This document shows positions 7,702 to 16,019 of a DNA stretch of 64,000 nt, in pieces. The notes under the pieces are model-generated. The model saw only the letters and a program-made list of their open reading frames with translations, ran no database searches and was not told the DNA's origin. Origin of the DNA: an uncultured Campylobacter sp. (lineage in GTDB: Bacteria; Campylobacterota; Campylobacteria; Campylobacterales; Campylobacteraceae); contig NZ_CALHVN010000025.1 in the NCBI RefSeq assembly GCF_938039245.1, positions 1-64,000 on the forward strand, written 5' to 3'. Positions within the stretch are counted from its first letter, which is position 1, and every line of letters begins with the position of its first letter. Position numbers and translations under genes: made by a program.

Positions 7702-9093
7702 ATGAAGATCGTCGGACTTTTGGGTCTATTTTTCGCGCTTGCTTTCGGTAGCGGCGACGCTGCGGGCGAGGCGTTAAATTTAACGACTACGTGGGTGGGT
7801 ATAGCATGCCTCATTATTTTCGTCGTGGGATATTTTTTCATCGCCACGGAAGAAAATTTTCATATGGACAAGGCTAAACCGGCTATATTTATCGGCACTT
7901 TTATGTTCTTGCTCATCGGCTTTTATATGCTGGCAAACGGCCTAGACGTACATTCGTTGCAAAATGAGGTAAATCACCTGATTTTAGAGATTTCGCAGAT
8001 CGTATTTTTCCTCATGGTCGCGATGACCTATATCGAGGCGCTTATAGAGCGAGACGTGTTTAACGCGCTAAAATACAACCTCGTCTCAAAGGGCTACACG
8101 TATAAAAAGCTATTTTGGCTAACGGGCATTTTGGCGTTTTTTATCAGCCCCGTCGCCGACAATCTAACTACCGCTCTTATCCTTTCTACCGTTCTTTTAA
8201 CGATAGATAAAAATAACGTAAATTTCCTAGTCGCGGGCGCGATAAACATCGTCGTAGCCGCAAATGCGGGCGGCGCGTGGAGTCCGTTCGGCGATATAAC
8301 GACTCTGATGGCTTGGGCTGCGGGTAAGGCTCCATTTATCGACTTTTTCGCGCTTTTCCCTGCTTCATTTATCGGCTGGCTGGTTACGGCGTTTTTACTA
8401 GCGCGCGTCGTGCCTGAAGGCAGTCCGCACTTTGACCCTGCGACAGAGCCGAAAGTAAGCATCAAAAAAGGCGGCAAAGTCGTCATCGGACTTGGCGCAT
8501 TTACGATATTTTCGGCTGTTATGATGCACCAGCTTTTCCACCTACCTGCGATGTGGGGCATGATGTTTGGCTTCTCGCTTCTTAGCCTTTACACTTACAT
8601 CTACAAAAAAACTAATAAAAACGAAGAGCCGATGCATGTCTTTCACTATATGTCAAAGATCGAAAACAACACGCTTTTCTTCTTTTTCGGTATCCTTGCC
8701 GCCGTGGGCGCGCTGCACTTCGTCGGATTTTTAAACTACGCCGTTTCGCTCTACGATAAATTCGGCGCTACGACCGTAAATATCGGCGTGGGCTTCCTAT
8801 CTGCCATCGTTGATAACGTCCCCGTAATGTCTGCCGTACTAAAAGCAAATCCTATGATGGGCGCAGATGCGGGCGAGAGCTTAAGCCAGTGGCTTTTGGT
8901 AACGCTAACCGCGGGTATAGGCGGGTCTATGATAAGCTTTGGTTCTGCTGCCGGCGTAGGCGTGATGGGCAAACTAAAAGGCATATATACCTTCGGCGCG
9001 CATATGAGGCTTGCTTGGACTGTAGTAGTCGGCTACATCGTATCCGTGGCGATTTGGTACGTGCAGTTTGAAATTTTGCATTTATATTTTTAA
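7702..9093 (+). CDS. nhaD: NhaD-type Na+/H+ antiporter
   Basis: 463 residues with about 12 hydrophobic segments. Family features include a cleavable-looking N-terminal hydrophobic region and polar intramembrane motifs SPVADNLTTALIL (about 149-161), NAGGAWSPFGDITTLMAW (about 188-205) and IVDNVPVMSAV (about 372-382), the repeated helix-break motifs of the ion-transporter (IT) superfamily. It exports Na+ in exchange for H+ at the inner membrane. Preceded by RBS AAGGAGAG. Two SNF symporters elsewhere in the window also use Na+ gradients. Confidence 0.9.
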   Translation: MKIVGLLGLFFALAFGSGDAAGEALNLTTTWVGIACLIIFVVGYFFIATEENFHMDKAKPAIFIGTFMFLLIGFYMLANGLDVHSLQNEVNHLILEISQIVFFLMVAMTYIEALIERDVFNALKYNLVSKGYTYKKLFWLTGILAFFISPVADNLTTALILSTVLLTIDKNNVNFLVAGAINIVVAANAGGAWSPFGDITTLMAWAAGKAPFIDFFALFPASFIGWLVTAFLLARVVPEGSPHFDPATEPKVSIKKGGKVVIGLGAFTIFSAVMMHQLFHLPAMWGMMFGFSLLSLYTYIYKKTNKNEEPMHVFHYMSKIENNTLFFFFGILAAVGALHFVGFLNYAVSLYDKFGATTVNIGVGFLSAIVDNVPVMSAVLKANPMMGADAGESLSQWLLVTLTAGIGGSMISFGSAAGVGVMGKLKGIYTFGAHMRLAWTVVVGYIVSVAIWYVQFEILHLYF

Positions 9094-9102
9094 AGGGCGG
9101 GT

Positions 9103-10635
9103 ATGAATAACACGATAATAGTTTTGGATTTTGGTTCGCAATACACCCAACTAATCGCTAGGCGTCTGCGCGAACAGGGCGTTTATACCGAAATTTTGCC
9201 TTTTAACATCAAGGTCGAGGAGATCAAAGCAAAAAAACCAAAAGGCATAATCCTAAGCGGCGGACCTGCTAGCGTTTATGCTTCTGATGCGTATTTTTGC
9301 GACGAGGGCGTGTTTAAGCTAAAACTGCCGATTTTGGGCATTTGCTACGGTATGCAGCTTTTGGCGCACAAATTCGGCGCCCAGGTCGCTCCGGCATCAC
9401 ACAAGGAGTACGGCAAAGCCGAGCTAAGCGTGACTAAGGAGCACCGACTTTTTACCGATTTGCCCCAAAAGCAGATCGTCTGGATGAGCCACTCCGACTT
9501 CGTAAAAAATTTACCAAACGGCTTTGAGGCGATGGCGACGAGCGAAAATTCGCCTTATTGCGTGTTTGGCGACGATGCGCGTAAATTTTACGCTTTGCAG
9601 TTTCATCCAGAGGTGCAGCATAGCGAGTTCGGTACTCAAATTTTAAAAAATTTCGCCAAATATATCTGCGAGTGCGAAAGCACGTGGAATATGGGCAGTT
9701 TTGCCAAAATCCAGATCACCAAAATCAAAGAAACGGTCGGCAACAAAAAAGTCCTTTGCGCCGTTAGCGGAGGCGTAGATAGCTCTGTCACCGCCGCACT
9801 TTTAGCCGCTGCGATACCGCAAAATTTGATCCTGGTTTTCGTCGATAACGGACTACTTAGAACGGGCGAGCGCGAGCAGGTCGAGGCGACTTTTAGAACC
9901 AAGCTTGGCGTAGAGCTAGTTAGCATAGACGCGAGTAAAACTTTTCTAGAAAGGCTTGCCGGCGTAACGGATCCCGAAAAAAAACGCAAGATCATCGGCG
10001 AAACTTTTATCGAAATCTTTGAAAAAGAGGCCAAAAAGCACGATAATGTCAAATTTTTAGCCCAAGGCACGCTCTATACCGACATCATCGAAAGCTCGGT
10101 CGTAGGCGCCGGAAAGACGATCAAAAGCCACCACAACGTGGGCGGGCTGCCTGACTGGATGAGCTTTGAGCTAATCGAGCCCTTAAGAGAGATTTTTAAA
10201 GACGAGGTGCGCCAGCTCGGCCTTGAACTTGGTCTTTCGCGAGAGCTCGTGTTTCGTCACCCGTTCCCTGGCCCGGGCCTTGCGATCCGCATAATGGGCG
10301 AGGTAAATACGCCGAGCTTAGAACTCCTTCGCAAAGCCGACGTGATATTGCGCGATGAGCTAAAATCAAGCGGCTGGTACAACAAAACGTGGCAAGCTTT
10401 CTGCGTGCTTTTAAACGTAAATTCAGTCGGCGTAATGGGTGATAACCGCACCTACGAAAACGCTGTATGCGTACGCGTGGTGGATGCTAGCGACGGCATG
10501 ACGGCTAGTTTCTCGCGCTTGCCGTACGACCTGCTAGAAAACGTCTCTCGCCGCATCATAAACGAAGTAGACGGCATCAACCGCGTAGTTTATGACATCT
10601 CAAGCAAACCGCCCGCAACGATAGAGTGGGAATGA
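9103..10635 (+). CDS. guaA: GMP synthase (glutamine-hydrolysing)
   Basis: 510 residues, family-typical. It converts XMP to GMP using glutamine and ATP. The N-terminal class I glutamine amidotransferase has GICYGMQLLAHKFGA (nucleophile Cys about 81) and FHPEVQHSEFG (catalytic His/Glu). The ATP-pyrophosphatase domain starts about 200 with the PP-loop SGGVDSSV (about 225-232). The C-terminal dimerisation domain ends in PPATIEWE, the conserved GuaA terminus. It begins 9 bp after nhaD and is followed after one base by the oxidoreductase gene. Confidence 0.98.
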   Translation: MNNTIIVLDFGSQYTQLIARRLREQGVYTEILPFNIKVEEIKAKKPKGIILSGGPASVYASDAYFCDEGVFKLKLPILGICYGMQLLAHKFGAQVAPASHKEYGKAELSVTKEHRLFTDLPQKQIVWMSHSDFVKNLPNGFEAMATSENSPYCVFGDDARKFYALQFHPEVQHSEFGTQILKNFAKYICECESTWNMGSFAKIQITKIKETVGNKKVLCAVSGGVDSSVTAALLAAAIPQNLILVFVDNGLLRTGEREQVEATFRTKLGVELVSIDASKTFLERLAGVTDPEKKRKIIGETFIEIFEKEAKKHDNVKFLAQGTLYTDIIESSVVGAGKTIKSHHNVGGLPDWMSFELIEPLREIFKDEVRQLGLELGLSRELVFRHPFPGPGLAIRIMGEVNTPSLELLRKADVILRDELKSSGWYNKTWQAFCVLLNVNSVGVMGDNRTYENAVCVRVVDASDGMTASFSRLPYDLLENVSRRIINEVDGINRVVYDISSKPPATIEWE

Positions 10636-10636
10636 G

Positions 10637-11239
10637 ATGAAACAAATCTGCATAATTTTAGCACATCCTTACGAGAGAAGCCTAAATGCGGCTATTGCAA
10701 ACGTAGCGGCAGAAAAGCTGCAAAATAGCGGCTACGAGGTTAAATTTCACGATCTATATAAGGAGAAATTTAACCCAATCCTTAGCGGCACCGAGCTCGT
10801 GAGTGACGAAAGCGATGACGAGCTGTTAAAAGTGCATCAAAAAGATATAGCAAACGCCCACGGCATCGTGATTGTCCATCCGAACTGGTGGGGTGAGCCG
10901 CCAGCCATCCTAAAGGGCTGGATTGATCGAGTGCTAAGGCAAGGAGTAGCCTACGATTTTGCGCCGGGCGATAATGGCGGCGGGCTTCCGATAGGGCTTT
11001 TAAAAGCTGAAGCCGCCGTAGTTTTCAACACCTCCAACACCCCCGAGGCCAGAGAAAACGAGATATTCGGCGATCCGCTGGAAAGAATTTGGAAAAGCTG
11101 CATTTTCGATTTTTGTGGCGTGAAAACCTTTGAGCGGCTGATGTTTAGAGTGGTTGCAGAAAGTGACGAAGCTGAGCGAAAGGTCTGGTTGGAACAGGTC
11201 AAAGGGGTGCTAGATAGACGCTTTCCTGGGCTTGCGTAA
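10637..11239 (+). CDS. Flavodoxin-fold NAD(P)H oxidoreductase (KefF/MdaB-like)
   Basis: 200 residues. IILAHPYERSLNAAI at the N-terminus (flavin phosphate site), VIVHPNWWGEPPAILKGWIDRVL (about 78-100) and the FDFCG segment (about 155) are hallmarks of NAD(P)H:quinone oxidoreductases of the flavodoxin_2 family, which reduce quinones by two electrons using FMN or FAD. It is coupled to guaA (stop to ATG separated by one base). The substrate cannot be fixed from sequence. Confidence 0.85.
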   Translation: MKQICIILAHPYERSLNAAIANVAAEKLQNSGYEVKFHDLYKEKFNPILSGTELVSDESDDELLKVHQKDIANAHGIVIVHPNWWGEPPAILKGWIDRVLRQGVAYDFAPGDNGGGLPIGLLKAEAAVVFNTSNTPEARENEIFGDPLERIWKSCIFDFCGVKTFERLMFRVVAESDEAERKVWLEQVKGVLDRRFPGLA

Positions 11240-11311
11240 ATTTGTAAAAAAATGGCTTAAATTTGCCCAAAAGAGATAACCCTTATCAACAAATCCTCCG
11301 AAAATTTTCGC

Positions 11312-11317
11312 TACAAT
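11312..11317 (+). promoter_or_regulatory. Probable -10 box (TACAAT) of the cupin gene
   Basis: TACAAT preceded by A/T-rich sequence, 28 bp before the ATG at 11346. It overlaps the more upstream in-frame ATG (11316), which argues that translation starts at 11346, after the RBS AAAGGAAG. Confidence 0.45.
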
Positions 11318-11345
11318 GACGCGTAAATTTACGAAAGGAAGAAAA

Positions 11346-11990
11346 ATGAGTAAAATTTACAATCTAAATACCGACACGAAAGTCATCGCAAAAAGCGTCG
11401 TTAGCAAGAGAATTTTTGATTGCGAGAACGCTCACGTCGACGTGTTTGCTTTCGATACGGGCGAGGAGCTAGACCACGAGATGCTATTTTGCGACAGCCT
11501 AGCGTGGGTCGTCGAGGGCGGCGCGAGCCTGCACTACGGCGAAAGGCAAATGCATCTAGGTAGCGAGCAGGCTTGCCTGATAGAGAAAAAAGTATGGCGA
11601 AAATTAATTTTTAGCGAACCGACGAAATACGTCTCAATCGATTTTAAGGAGGACTTAATGATAGATCATTTACCTAAGGCGGCTATTTTTAGCCTAATGG
11701 ACGCAGTCGAATACGAAGAGGGCAAAATCGTGAGCAAAACGCTCGTCAAAAACGAAAACGGCTCGATGTCGTTGCTATCGTTTTCAAAAGACCAGCAGCT
11801 ATCTACTCACGCGGCTCCGGGCGACGCGCTTTTGATCGCGCTTGACGGCGAGATGAAGCTAACCATCGGCGACGAGCATTTTGATATCAAAAAGGGCGAT
11901 ACCATCGTACTTCCTGGTAAAATCCCGCACGGACTAAAGATCCCGGAAAAATTTAAAATGCTGCTTATCGTGACAAAAGATAAGATGTAG
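11346..11990 (+). CDS. Two-domain cupin protein
   Basis: 214 residues from the ATG that follows AAAGGAAGAAAA. The N-terminal half looks like a degenerate cupin (VFAFDTGEELDHEMLF, about 35-50). The C-terminal half is a clear cupin barrel (ALLIALDGEMKLTIGDEHFDIKKGDTIVLPGKIPHGLK, with Glu and a final His as likely metal ligands). Such bicupins bind a metal and act as small-molecule sensors or enzymes; the substrate is unknown. A GC-rich hairpin follows the stop. Confidence 0.8.
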   Translation: MSKIYNLNTDTKVIAKSVVSKRIFDCENAHVDVFAFDTGEELDHEMLFCDSLAWVVEGGASLHYGERQMHLGSEQACLIEKKVWRKLIFSEPTKYVSIDFKEDLMIDHLPKAAIFSLMDAVEYEEGKIVSKTLVKNENGSMSLLSFSKDQQLSTHAAPGDALLIALDGEMKLTIGDEHFDIKKGDTIVLPGKIPHGLKIPEKFKMLLIVTKDKM

Positions 11991-11995
11991 AGTTT

Positions 11996-12011
11996 CGGGG
12001 CGCTTGCCCCG
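11996..12011 (+). terminator. Short GC hairpin after the cupin gene
   Basis: CGGGGC-GCTT-GCCCCG, a perfect 6-bp stem with a tetraloop, 5 bp after the stop. Only a weak T-run (TCGTTTA) follows, so termination may be partial and allow read-through to the next gene. Confidence 0.45.
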
Positions 12012-12028
12012 ACTCGTTTAGGAAATAT

Positions 12029-13246
12029 ATGGCAAGATTTATAATAGATGATGAAAACATAAGCGTAGATAATCTAGCGACGCTAAAAAAGCTAGGACAA
12101 AAAGATAAAATTTATATCGTAACTAACGATAGACAAAAGCTAAGTATCTCCGTTTTGGCGTGGTTTCTGGCGCGAAAAATCAAAATAAAAATCATACTTT
12201 TACAGAGCGCTCACAAGGACTATGCCGATAAAATAATTACGTTTTTAATGGGTAAACTCTCGCGCAAAAAAGACAAAATTTACATCGTCAGCAACGATAA
12301 ATTTTACGACGACGTGATAGAGTTTTTTAATAAGCAAGATAAAAACGGCGGCAAATTTCATAAACTCAAATTTGATTTTAGCCGTTCGCATACGGCGCAG
12401 CTCATCGAAGAAAATCGAGACGAAATCGCGGTCTTGATACGAAATTCTGGCAGCCTCAGCGAGCTTCATATGAAAATTATCTCAAAATTCGGTAGCAAAA
12501 ATGGCGCCGGCGTGTATAACGCACTAAAAGAGGATGCGAGGAAAATTTACAAAAAACCTCAACTAGAAAACCCGCAAAAAGGCGAAGTAAAGCGTATCGC
12601 AGCGCCAAATTCCGCAAAATCTAGGCCGGCGGCGCAGGGCGACGAGCAAAAACTTGATGAGCGAGAAAAGTCAAAAACCGAGTCAAATTTTGGCTGCGAG
12701 GTTTTGCAGACTCAAAGCGCCCGGGCAAAGGAGCAAAATTTAGAAAATCACTCGCAAATCGCTCAAAATTCGGAGCCTGAAAAATTGCAATCTTTGGAGA
12801 GTAAGAACGACGCGGCAACGAACAAGAAAAATTTACAAGAAGCCAAAGCCGCAGAAGCAAACTTGAGCGATGACCCGGGTTCTACCGAGCACCCGAAAGA
12901 CGCGGAGCAAAATTCGAGCGTCAAAGCTTCTAGTGATGGTACTAAAGCTGATGAAAAAGGGCAAAATTTATCAAACAAGCGTCCGCCGCAAAAATCAAAT
13001 CAAGCTTTTGCACCGCAAAACGAAGCAAAAAATAAAGCCGAAAATGCGGTAAAAACGCAGCTTTCTATCAAGATAGACGAGGTTAAAAAGCAAGAGATTA
13101 GAAAAATCGCGTTTGAGAGTAAAAATTTGGGAGATTTTCACAACGGACTGGTGAAAAAATACGGCGCGCAGGACGCCGGCAAGCTGTATAAAGCGCTAAA
13201 ACAAAAAGCAAAAGAGTATCTAAGTAGGCGCGACGCGGCGAAGTAG
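12029..13246 (+). CDS. PIN/NYN-like protein with duplicated C-terminal helical module
   Basis: 405 residues. Residues 1-135 look like a PIN-like RNase fold: FIIDDENIS at the N-terminus (acidic site), alternating strands and helices, YIVTND and YIVSNDKFYDDVI (about 90-102). A helical module at about 140-180 (SLSELHMKIISKFGSKNGAGVYNALKEDAR) recurs at the C-terminus, about 358-400 (NLGDFHNGLVKKYGAQDAGKLYKALKQKAK). Between them is a low-complexity linker of about 170 residues rich in Lys, Glu, Ser and Asn. It probably acts on RNA, by analogy with NYN proteins carrying C-terminal RNA-binding modules; the nuclease activity is inferred, not seen. Confidence 0.65.
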   Translation: MARFIIDDENISVDNLATLKKLGQKDKIYIVTNDRQKLSISVLAWFLARKIKIKIILLQSAHKDYADKIITFLMGKLSRKKDKIYIVSNDKFYDDVIEFFNKQDKNGGKFHKLKFDFSRSHTAQLIEENRDEIAVLIRNSGSLSELHMKIISKFGSKNGAGVYNALKEDARKIYKKPQLENPQKGEVKRIAAPNSAKSRPAAQGDEQKLDEREKSKTESNFGCEVLQTQSARAKEQNLENHSQIAQNSEPEKLQSLESKNDAATNKKNLQEAKAAEANLSDDPGSTEHPKDAEQNSSVKASSDGTKADEKGQNLSNKRPPQKSNQAFAPQNEAKNKAENAVKTQLSIKIDEVKKQEIRKIAFESKNLGDFHNGLVKKYGAQDAGKLYKALKQKAKEYLSRRDAAK

Positions 13247-13454
13247 AGTTTGCTTTTTGGCTGCGGCTTTTAAAATTTGGCGTTTTGTATTTCTTAAACA
13301 AGCGGCCGATGAGACTGCATCTAAAAGCTTTTTGGGCTTAAATTTGATCAAATTCGGTGTTTAAATTTAGCAACGAATTCGGATGGATTTTTGGCAAAAT
13401 GCCGTGCGCATCGCTACGAAATTTAGGCGCGAAATCATAAATTTAAGGGCGAAA
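13247..13454. other. Intergenic, AAATTT-rich
   Basis: About 200 bp holding several AAATTTG/AAATTT words and no supported gene. An in-frame ATG at 13383 would extend hemD by 24 residues, but that extension (DFWQNAVRIATKFRRE...) lacks an RBS and does not fit the family N-terminus. Confidence 0.5.
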
Positions 13455-14087
13455 ATGATCTATCTAGTCGGGTCAAATTTGGAATTTGAAGGCGTAAAGA
13501 CGCTGGTTTTAAACGAGATCAAATTTAATAAATTTAGCGTAAATTTGGCTGAATTTGGCGCACTGGTTTTGACCTCCAAAAACTCCGTAAACGCGCTAAA
13601 ATTTAATCAAATTTCGCCCGCTAGTTTGCAAATTTACTCCATCGGCGACGGCACTAGCCGCGCGGCTAGCGAGTTTGGCTTTGCTCAAATTTACACTGCA
13701 AAAAACGCTCACGGAAACGACTTTGCCGCCGAGATCGCACCGCTTTTAAAGGGCAAAAAAACGTTATTTTTAAGAGCGCGCGAGACGGCTTCAAGCGTGG
13801 GCGAAATTTTGAGAGAAAGCGGCGTAAATTTGACGCAGATAATCGCTTACGAAAACGTTTTTAAACCGCTTAACGAGGAGCAAAAACCGCCCAAAAACTC
13901 GGCGATCATTTTTACGGCTCCCTCGGCGGTGCGAAATTTTACTCGAAATTTCGGCTGGGATGAGAGCTATAAGGCCGTCGCCATCGGGCTTACGACGGCA
14001 AAAGAGCTTGGAAATTTTACGGCGCCCGCAGTGAGTGCTCAGCAAAATATAAATTCCTGTGTAAGCCTCGCAAAAACGCTACTTTAA
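13455..14087 (+). CDS. hemD: Uroporphyrinogen-III synthase
   Basis: 210 residues from MIYLVGSNLEFEGVKTL, the usual Campylobacter HemD start, with AAGG 7-10 bp upstream. The enzyme cyclises hydroxymethylbilane with D-ring inversion to uroporphyrinogen III in haem synthesis. Poorly conserved but recognisable features are LVLTSKNSVNAL (about 42-53), IYSIGDGTSRAASEFG, KTLFLRARETASSV and AIIFTAPSAVRNF (about 157-169), in the two-lobed HemD order. The 6S RNA promoter overlaps the region just after the stop. Confidence 0.85.
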   Translation: MIYLVGSNLEFEGVKTLVLNEIKFNKFSVNLAEFGALVLTSKNSVNALKFNQISPASLQIYSIGDGTSRAASEFGFAQIYTAKNAHGNDFAAEIAPLLKGKKTLFLRARETASSVGEILRESGVNLTQIIAYENVFKPLNEEQKPPKNSAIIFTAPSAVRNFTRNFGWDESYKAVAIGLTTAKELGNFTAPAVSAQQNINSCVSLAKTLL

Positions 14088-14099
14088 GCTAAAATTTTA

Positions 14100-14105
14100 T
14101 ATAAT
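14100..14105 (+). promoter_or_regulatory. -10 box (TATAAT) of the probable 6S RNA
   Basis: A perfect TATAAT in ATTTTATATAATAGCC, 12 bp after the hemD stop, with the predicted RNA 5' end about 6-7 bp downstream at the start of its closing stem. Confidence 0.65.
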
Positions 14106-14110
14106 AGCCT

Positions 14111-14305
14111 TCCCTGAGTGATTTGGCAGCGTATTTTTATAGGGTCCAACACATTAGTTTCGGCGAAGATGTGCGGCGACCGTGCGACGCGGCTTCGTTT
14201 GAGCGTGCGAGCGCGAGAAGTTGCGACCTAAAGGAACCGCCTATTTGCAAGGTTGGCTTTGAATTTTCGGGCCACTTATATGCGCACCGCTCACTTGGGT
14301 TTTTA
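14111..14305 (+). ncRNA. ssrS: Probable 6S RNA upstream of purD
   Basis: About 195 nt between hemD and purD, much richer in GC than other intergenic DNA here, with a perfect TATAAT upstream. The ends pair: CCC-TG-AGTGA (14112-14121) with TCACT-T-GGG (14291-14299), followed by a T-rich tract (TTTTTATTTTT). A long rod closed by its own ends fits the roughly 180-200-nt 6S RNA, which binds the housekeeping RNA polymerase holoenzyme. Placement upstream of purD is, as I recall, the usual site in epsilonproteobacteria. No coding frame here has support; an overlapping frame starting at 14123 lacks an RBS. A covariance-model search would settle it. Confidence 0.7.
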
Positions 14306-14319
14306 TTTTTGGAGAAATT

Positions 14320-15573
14320 ATGAAAATTTTGATAATCGGAAGTGGCGGGCGCGAGTACTCCATAGCTCTAAAACTTCAAGAATCCCGCAAACACGAGCTT
14401 TTCTTTGCCCCGGGCAACGGAGCTACTTCAAAGCTCGGCACTAATCTAAACATCAAAGACTATAATCAGCTCGCAGAATTTGCGGAAACCGAGCAGATAG
14501 AACTAACAATCGTCGGCCCCGAAGCGCCGTTAAGCGACGGCGTCGTGGATATCTTTAAGGCGCGAAATTTAAATATTTTTGGACCGAGCAAGGCTGCGGC
14601 TAGGCTTGAGGGTAGCAAGGCGTTTATGAAGGATTTTTTGGCTAGAAACGCTATCCGAACGGCTGCTTATCTAAATACCGACGATTACGATGCTGCGGCT
14701 AAATTTATCGACTCTCTCGCCGCTCCGGTCGTCGTTAAGGCCGACGGACTGTGCGCGGGCAAAGGCGTGATAATCGCGCAAAGTCGCGAGGAAGCAAAGG
14801 CTGCTGCTCGTGATATGCTGAGTGGAGAGAGCTTCGGCGAGGCGGGCAAACGCGTGGTCGTGGAGGAGTTTTTAGACGGATTTGAGCTTAGCTTTTTTGC
14901 GATTTGCGACGGCGAAAATTTCGTTAGCTTGCCGGTAGCCCAAGACCATAAGCGCCTAAAAGATAACGACGAAGGACCAAATACCGGCGGTATGGGCGCC
15001 TACGCCCCTAGTCCGCTAGCAAGTCCCGAGCTAATAAAACAGGTCGAGGAAGAGGTCGTAAAACCGACTCTAAAAGGCATGAAGGTCGAAGGAAATCCTT
15101 TCTGCGGCGTGCTTTTTGCGGGACTTATGGTGGTTAATGGCGTGCCGTACGTGCTTGAGTTTAACGTGCGTTTCGGCGATCCGGAGTGCGAAGTGCTAAT
15201 GCCGCTGATCGACGGCGATCTGGGCGAAATTTTACTAAACGCGGCAAAAGGCGATCTAAAACCCGTGAAGCTAAAAGACGAATTTGCCGTCGGGGTCGTG
15301 ATGGCCGGTAAAAATTATCCTTTTTCAAGCTCGCCTAGGGCCAAAATCAGCGTAAAAAACGTGCCTGAAAACTCGCACATAGCATTTGCCGGCGTGAGCG
15401 AGCAAGGCGGCGAAATATATGCCGACGGCGGACGAGTGCTAGTGTGCGTGGGGCTTGGCAAAAGCATAAAACAAGCGCAACAAAAGGCCTATGAGCTTTG
15501 CCAAAACGTAGAATTTAACGGCGCGCAGTACCGAAAAGATATCGCCTGGCAAATGCTAAAAGGACGCGAATGA
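14320..15573 (+). CDS. purD: Phosphoribosylamine-glycine ligase
   Basis: 417 residues, ATP-grasp enzyme joining glycine to phosphoribosylamine in purine synthesis. Seen: N-terminal MKILIIGSGGREYSIALKL, the ATP-grasp core with VVKADGLCAGKGVIIA (about 141-156), HKRLKDNDEGPNTGGMGAY (about 210-228), and EFNVRFGDPECEVLMP (metal/ATP-binding, about 280-295). RBS GGAG precedes ATG. Transcription may come partly through the 6S RNA promoter, giving an RNA and mRNA from one start. Overlaps the next gene by 4 bp. Confidence 0.98.
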   Translation: MKILIIGSGGREYSIALKLQESRKHELFFAPGNGATSKLGTNLNIKDYNQLAEFAETEQIELTIVGPEAPLSDGVVDIFKARNLNIFGPSKAAARLEGSKAFMKDFLARNAIRTAAYLNTDDYDAAAKFIDSLAAPVVVKADGLCAGKGVIIAQSREEAKAAARDMLSGESFGEAGKRVVVEEFLDGFELSFFAICDGENFVSLPVAQDHKRLKDNDEGPNTGGMGAYAPSPLASPELIKQVEEEVVKPTLKGMKVEGNPFCGVLFAGLMVVNGVPYVLEFNVRFGDPECEVLMPLIDGDLGEILLNAAKGDLKPVKLKDEFAVGVVMAGKNYPFSSSPRAKISVKNVPENSHIAFAGVSEQGGEIYADGGRVLVCVGLGKSIKQAQQKAYELCQNVEFNGAQYRKDIAWQMLKGRE

Positions 15574-16019
15574 GCAGAAGCGTTATCGACAGGCTCGAAA
15601 ACGAAAATATCACGCTCGCTAGCGTCGGCAAAAGAGCCGTCGCGTGGGGGATAGATAAATTTTTACTTTCTGCGTTATTTTTCGTGATTTATTACGATAA
15701 ATTTGACGGAATAGACTTTGAGCAAACCGTCGTTTTGCTTGCGAATTTAACCCTTCAAATCGTTTTACTAGACGTGATTTATCAGACTTTTTTTACGTGG
15801 TACTGCGGCGCGACGATGGGTAAAATAGCTATGAAAATCGTCTGCGTAGACGTAAATTTGCTCGACAAACCGAGCTTTTTAAACTCCTTAGTCCGCGCCT
15901 TTATGCGTATCGTTAGCGAAAACTTGTGCTTTCTTGGTTTTGCATGGGCGTTTTCAAATCCATTATTTCAAACGTGGCAAGACAAGGCCGCGAAAACGGT
16001 AGTTATAGATGTTTACTAG
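15570..16019 (+). CDS. RDD-family membrane protein
   Basis: 149 residues. The RDD domain is seen as KRAVAWGIDKFLLSALFFVIYY (the first Arg and the Asp in helix 1), a second hydrophobic helix (about 60-80) and GATMGKIAMKIVCVD (about 88-102), the family's G-x-T-x-GK motif. Integral inner-membrane protein with about three helices; proposed roles are in transport, but no substrate is known. Overlaps purD by 4 bp and the lptD start by 11 bp, so it is in one operon. Confidence 0.85.
   Translation: MSRSVIDRLENENITLASVGKRAVAWGIDKFLLSALFFVIYYDKFDGIDFEQTVVLLANLTLQIVLLDVIYQTFFTWYCGATMGKIAMKIVCVDVNLLDKPSFLNSLVRAFMRIVSENLCFLGFAWAFSNPLFQTWQDKAAKTVVIDVY

Noticed and set aside
14123..14323. 66-codon open frame before purD
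   Set aside because: No RBS, no family-like sequence, and it lies inside the probable 6S RNA.
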